DNA of 64,000 nt. It comes from Dasyornis broadbenti. Taxonomy: Eukaryota; Chordata; Aves; Passeriformes; Dasyornithidae. The notes under the pieces were generated by a model that saw only the letters and a list, made by a program, of their open reading frames with translations, searched no databases and was not told the origin of the DNA. This document shows, piece by piece, positions 41,061 through 64,000 of the stretch. Made by a program: the position numbers and the translations under genes. Within the stretch, counting starts at the first letter, position 1; every line of letters begins with the position of its first letter. The DNA is taken from the NCBI GenBank assembly GCA_013397935.1, contig VZRN01002233.1, forward strand, positions 248,001 to 312,000, read 5' to 3'.

Positions 41061-42154
41061 TAAAGCTGCCTCTCCAAGGTTGCTTGAGGTGACGGGATTA
41101 TTCGGTGTCGTTCTCCTGTCACATTAACGGGTGACAAACCAACTGTGCCCCGGGTGTCCTCGGGGTCTGCCCAACACACACTCGGTATTTGCAGCAGCCT
41201 AGGGACTGTCCCTTACTACAGGCACGTCTGGTGCTCGCTTTAGTTGAGTCTGCAGTGGTCAAAGGTGACCTCAGGCGGACCCTCCATATGCACAAAACAT
41301 CCGTTTCGGATGCTTTTGGATGCTGCAGCTACTGGGAAAGAGGATCAGAGGGTCAGGCTGCTGACAGCTGCCCAGTAACCCAGCTGCCCAGTGAGGCTCA
41401 ACAGTGCTCTGTGTCTTTACTGGGAACAGACTTTTCCTTGACCTTCTCTTTTGCCCCCCAGTTCTGCTCTTCCCCATCCCCCGAAAGGGGCCTTTTTCTC
41501 ACTTGTTTGTGGTGAATCTCAAGTACTTTGTGCATGACAAAGTCCACTTGTCAGCAATATTCTTTTAAATGCCTCTGTTCTCTCCACTCCGGGGCCTGCC
41601 TGACAATCGCCCCATTATCACAGCTTTCTTATCCCATAGATTTTTTATGCTTTCCCTCCGGGGCTAATAAGGAGAAAGGCTCCAGCGAGAGGAGGGCTCC
41701 TACTCAAGGGTTCGGCTCCGACTGCAACCCTCCCGATCTCCGGGGAAGGGCCATTATCCCGAATGTGGGACACCATCATTTGATCACTGCGAATGACTTT
41801 TTGAAGCGAGGCCATTCATCAGTTGTGTAATGGGGTTTTTAGCTCAAAGACCCGGCTTTCAAGTCATTTCTGCTCCCAGGGTTCCCTGGAGCTGAACCAT
41901 CTGACTGCTATCACTGGGTAGTTCACTCATTCTGCGCTCTGAGTTGTGAAAGGAAATATGCTGGACATTTTCCATCAGCTCACTGATGCCCTATCCCAAC
42001 ACATTCTCCCACCCTGGAATACTCTCACTCTTCCCTGTGCGAGCACCCCATCCTTTCAGTGGGATGTGGCACGGCACAGCAGCACTATCCTCACCTGCTT
42101 TGCGCTGGACAGGCCTCGAGTGCTCTGTCCATCTCTGGGCCCTCACAAGAGAGA
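41061..42154. other. Intergenic sequence between ARHGEF16 promoter and PRDM16 3' end
   Basis: No gene was recognised. The part at 41620-41840 is unique, non-repetitive and of mixed composition (GGGCTAATAAGGAGAAAGGC; GGGCCATTATCCCGAATGTG; TCATTTGATCACTGCGAATG). It has the look of a conserved noncoding or regulatory element, but that cannot be tested here. Confidence 0.4.
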
Positions 42155-42588
42155 CCGTGAGGGGCTGAAACATTTCCAGAGAATGGAACAGAGATGGGGA
42201 AGGGGCTGGAGAAGTCTTATGAGGAGAGGCTGAGGGAACTGGTGGGGCTCAGTTTGGAGAAAAGGAGGCTCAGAGGAGACCTTCTGATTCTGCACAACTC
42301 TTGACAGGAGGACAACAAGGGACAGGACAAAAGGAAAAGGCCTCAAGCTGTGCCAGGGGAGGTTCAGGTTGGACATGAGGGAAAATTTCTGCATGGAAAG
42401 GGTGCTCAGGCCTTGGCAGGGGCTGCCCAGGGAGCTTTGGAGTCCCCACCCCTGGAGGTGTCCAAGGAAGGCCTGAGTGTGGCACTCAGTGCTCCGGGCT
42501 GGGGACAAGGTGGGCATTGTGCACGGGTTGGACTTGATGGTCTTGGAGGTCTTTTCCAACCTCAGTGATTCCGTGATTCTGTGATTCT
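42155..42588 (+). mobile_element. CR1 LINE 3' fragment, sense
   Basis: About 430 bp: GAGAGGCTGAGGGAACTGG, GGGGAGGTTCAGGTTGGACA, GGGCTGCCCAGGGAGCTTTG, GGTTGGACTTGATGGTCTTG, ending GATTCCGTGATTCTGTGATT. It lies about 200 bp beyond the PRDM16 3' end, on the opposite strand to PRDM16. Confidence 0.95.
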
Positions 42589-42779
42589 GACCTCAACAGC
42601 AAGTGGAGTGGCTATAATTCAATCTTTTGAAGCTCATTTGAGTTTTGCAAACCACACACACACAATATCAGACCCCACAGGTACGGCAGAGCAGCAAAGC
42701 CAGGCAGTGACACAGCCAATGTCCCGTTACTGGAGATGTTCTTCCTGGTTATTCCATGAAAAGAAGCTCACGGGACCAC

Positions 42780-61185
<18,406 letters not shown>

Positions 61186-62649
61186 CTGCAAGGACAAGGG
61201 GAGAGCTCCCGTCAGGAAAATCCCTGGGAAGGGCAGGATCTGATGAACAAAACACCAGTTTAGCTTGGTCAAGGCCTCTTGCTGGTGTTTGCTCTCTTGG
61301 AAGGTGGAGGCACAGTGGGAAATGGAGCCACTGGATCCAGCCAGGAAAGACAGGAATAGTGTATTGGTCATGGAGAAAGCAGGAGAGGCACAACTGGCAA
61401 AGCCAGGCCTTTAGGTCCTGGAAATTAGCACTCGTTCACTTCCTGCAATGTGCCTGTGCTCACTTCCAGCACTTTGAATTAAAAATTGTCTCAGAACACA
61501 CCAGAGATATCCATTGTCCTAGGGATAGCACTGAAACCAAACACCACGGTCAGATGCCTGAAGTAGAACTCAGTAGCCAAGCCCAAACCAAAGTCCTGGG
61601 GAGCAGGAGCGTCTGATGTCTCCTGGAGCATCCCGGGGGCTCAGAGGGACAGGGCAGTGAGCTGTGGGTGGGCAGGCAGGGACACAACCCCAGGACAGGG
61701 GGGACAGAGAAGTTTTGGGCCCAGAGCAGAAGAATCCTGGCCGAAGTGGGGTGGGAGGGATGTGTGATGGCTGCCCAGGGAGCTGAGAGAGCTGAGGCTG
61801 AAGGGGTGAGGAGGGAGCAGCTGGGATGAGGAGGAGTTGGGATCAGGCTCAGGATGGAGCGGCTCCACAGGGAGTTTGCCTGGTGAAGAGGCCAACACTT
61901 TAATTGTGGGTAGGAAAGGTTCAGCAGCCCCTAAAGGTGATGGAAGGATGGGTGGGAGGTGGCTGAGCTTCCTGGAGGGAAAGGGAGCTCCAGCCAAACC
62001 CCTGGCTGTGAGCTGGAGCTGGGTGAGTTATGGCCAGGAGGAGCAACACGTATGCATCCCAGTGGGATGGGAGCAGCTTGAATGCAGGCCTGGAGATGGG
62101 ATGCCTTTATCAGATCTGGTTGGTATGATTTTGCTACAGCCATGTTCTCACAGACATGAGGTGAACCACCACACCACAAAGAGGGAGAAAGGGAAAAACC
62201 TGGAGATACAGGAGAAGGGGAAGTGAAAAAACCGGAAAGAATGAAGCTGGACTATGTACAAAAAAATATTTTAAAATGGATCTGCATAAAAATCCCACCT
62301 AAAGAACAGCACTTTTACTTTCATTACAGCGCAGCAGGAAATCCAAGTCCAAGAGAGCAACGCAGCTCGGAGGACTCTGCCGACATCTCCAGCGTCCAAC
62401 TTCGTGCACTCCTGAGAGCACTTTGGAGATAGCAGGGGCAGAAACGAGGGATAAAGCAAACAAGGCAGCAATAAAGCTGCCTCCTGGCTGCGCTGACATC
62501 AGCGGGCCAGGCGGGAGCTGCGGAGGCAGCCGGGGCGGCAGCGAGGAGCGGAAGGCAGTAGGAAGCCATACATCACCCCGAGATGCTCGATTGTACAGGA
62601 AGGGCTGACCTTTTGCACGTTTACACTTTATTAAACCGGGCTTTAGAAG

Positions 62650-62663
62650 GGGGGGGGGGGGGC
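62650..62663. repeat. Poly-G run
   Basis: About fourteen consecutive G on the plus strand. This is a likely sequencing or assembly weak point. Confidence 0.9.
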
Positions 62664-63624
62664 AGAGGGGGAAGAGAGCCAAGATATTGTTTAAAAATAC
62701 ACGGCTATGAGGAAAAATTGTCTTAATCGCCACAGAAGACATTGTGGAGAGCTGACAACCATTCATAAGCTGTAAAAAAGAGGAGCAGTAACCCCCATTT
62801 CCCGATAATAGATCCACAGCCCCTTAGCTGGAGGCTCCCAGCCCATGATAAATAGTAAGTAATACTTAGCACCAGCCACTTGAAAAGGTTACTTGATCAT
62901 TTACAGCACCAGCTCTGCCCCAGCTGCCAGTCATGCAACAAAACCATCACGTTAAAAAGCTCTCCGGACCTTTCAGAGCCGTGCTCTCAGCCCTTCACAG
63001 AGGTACCTGGAGCTCTCCTTTGTTGTGCCCTGTTCTTTAGGCACTTAGTCAGAGATATTTGCTGGCTTGAGAGCCGTAGGCTGGTTTTAAAATTCTAAAC
63101 ACTGGCCACAGCCTCTCCGGTGGCAAAGGCACTTTGCTATTTAGGGAACAACTGCCTGGTTATCATAAAACAGAAAAGAAACTTAACAGGTGAGGAAAGG
63201 CTTTCCATTAAGTTATCAAAAAGTTACACCAGTTATTTATGTTGTCCAGAGTTTCATTTGGAATAGACAATGTAGGAAAACTCCCAGAGAGCAAAGGAAC
63301 TTCTGCCAGCGACTGGCTAAGAAATAAGAGCTGCCTGAAATTCATTTTGCGGGAGGAAACATCTCCTGAACGCTTTTATCACATCTTCTGGCTTCATCAC
63401 ATCCCACTGAGGGCACTCCAAGAGAGCTGGGGATTAGTCACAGAGGAAAAGGCTGAGACCAGACTCGTGTTCGGAGTGAGACAAGCCCAGGTAGAACGTG
63501 ACTGTGACTGACCCAGCACAGGAACGTTGGTCCTAATGAAGAAAGCAGAAGCAGGAACCCTGAAAATGTGATTTCTTAGGAAAAGGTCCAGGATCCAGAA
63601 TTCTTAGGAATGCTGGATGCAGAG

Positions 63625-63749
63625 AATGGTCACAGCCCCAAGGCTGCCAGAGGGTGGGATTGTTGAGGAGTCTTGTTCAGGGCCAGGAGTTGGACTGGAT
63701 GATCCTTGTGGGTCCCTTCCAGCTCAGGGTATTCCGTGATTCTGTGATA
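63625..63749 (+). mobile_element. CR1 3'-end fragment, sense
   Basis: GGTGGGATTGTTGAGGAGTC, GGAGTTGGACTGGATGATCC, TTGTGGGTCCCTTCCAGCTC, ending ATTCCGTGATTCTGTGATA. Confidence 0.92.
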
Positions 63750-64000
63750 ATATTGGAAGGGGATCTGGTGGTACGAATCTCCCATATTCTGGAACAAATG
63801 CCTGTGTTCCTTCACTGTATCTGAAATACCTGACTGACTGCAGCATGGGAACGGCGCCTCTCCAGATCAAGTGATCTGAGCACATCGCCTGCTTTATTAA
63901 AAGTCAGTTATCAGGAAGCTTTGGGCTGCAGTGATTGTAAATTTGAGGCCATGCTGCGTGATAAGCTGTTAGAGATAACCAGACCTTCCAGATCTTTTCA

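Larger units (their letters stand above)
61186..64000 (-). other. PRDM16: PRDM16 intron (continues past window)
   Basis: No exon was recognised. It contains a G14 run (62650-62663) and a CR1 3' end (63625-63749). The preceding large exon lies beyond the right edge. Confidence 0.6.

Overview
The window is vertebrate nuclear DNA, almost certainly from a neoavian bird and probably a songbird. Evidence: multi-exon genes with GT-AG introns, no bacterial gene structure, many CR1 retroposon fragments (avian 3' ends of the type 'GGTTGGAAGGGACC' and 'GATTCTGTGATTCTG'), short introns and high GC as on a bird microchromosome. Three genes lie in the order MEGF6 (+), ARHGEF16 (-), PRDM16 (-). This is the human 1p36.32 block read in reverse, with relative gene orientations kept.

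1-27442: the 3' part of MEGF6, a secreted multiple-EGF protein. Thirty-two exons are placed to the base. All internal junctions are phase 1, so each EGF repeat is a self-contained cassette. Six N-terminal EGF modules (some calcium-binding) are followed by an acidic linker, 24 laminin-type EGF modules and a short C-terminal tail. The signal-peptide and EMI exons must lie left of the window (about 170 residues missing by comparison with mammals).

27443-30531: MEGF6 and ARHGEF16 converge tail to tail, with candidate poly(A) signals about 300 bp apart. 30532-40900: ARHGEF16 (ephexin-4), a Rho-family guanine-nucleotide exchange factor. Fourteen coding exons give 692 residues (N-terminal region, DH, PH, SH3, C-terminal ETDV). 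A CpG island at about 40.4-41.1 kb is its likely promoter. 42780-64000: the 3' part of PRDM16, a transcription regulator of brown fat, haematopoietic and neural cell fate. Seven last coding exons encode 377 residues: three C2H2 zinc fingers, an acidic domain and the C terminus, followed by a long 3' UTR.

The most notable observation is an inverted duplication of about 760 bp. One arm (45804-46563) lies in the PRDM16 3' UTR, the other (28472-29236) in the MEGF6 3' flank, each in the sense orientation of its host gene, and ARHGEF16 sits between them. The central 430 bp or so is about 99% identical while both ends have diverged much more. The core carries a poly(A) signal and an 8-mer miR-133 seed match (GGACCAAA); PRDM16 is an established miR-133 target. 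Other notable items are a perfect 18-bp intronic hairpin just upstream of a MEGF6 splice acceptor, two GC-AG introns, a diverged direct repeat flanking a PRDM16 zinc-finger exon, and minisatellites close to two PRDM16 5' splice sites. No novel coding system was found. Everything was read by eye; no search or alignment program was run.
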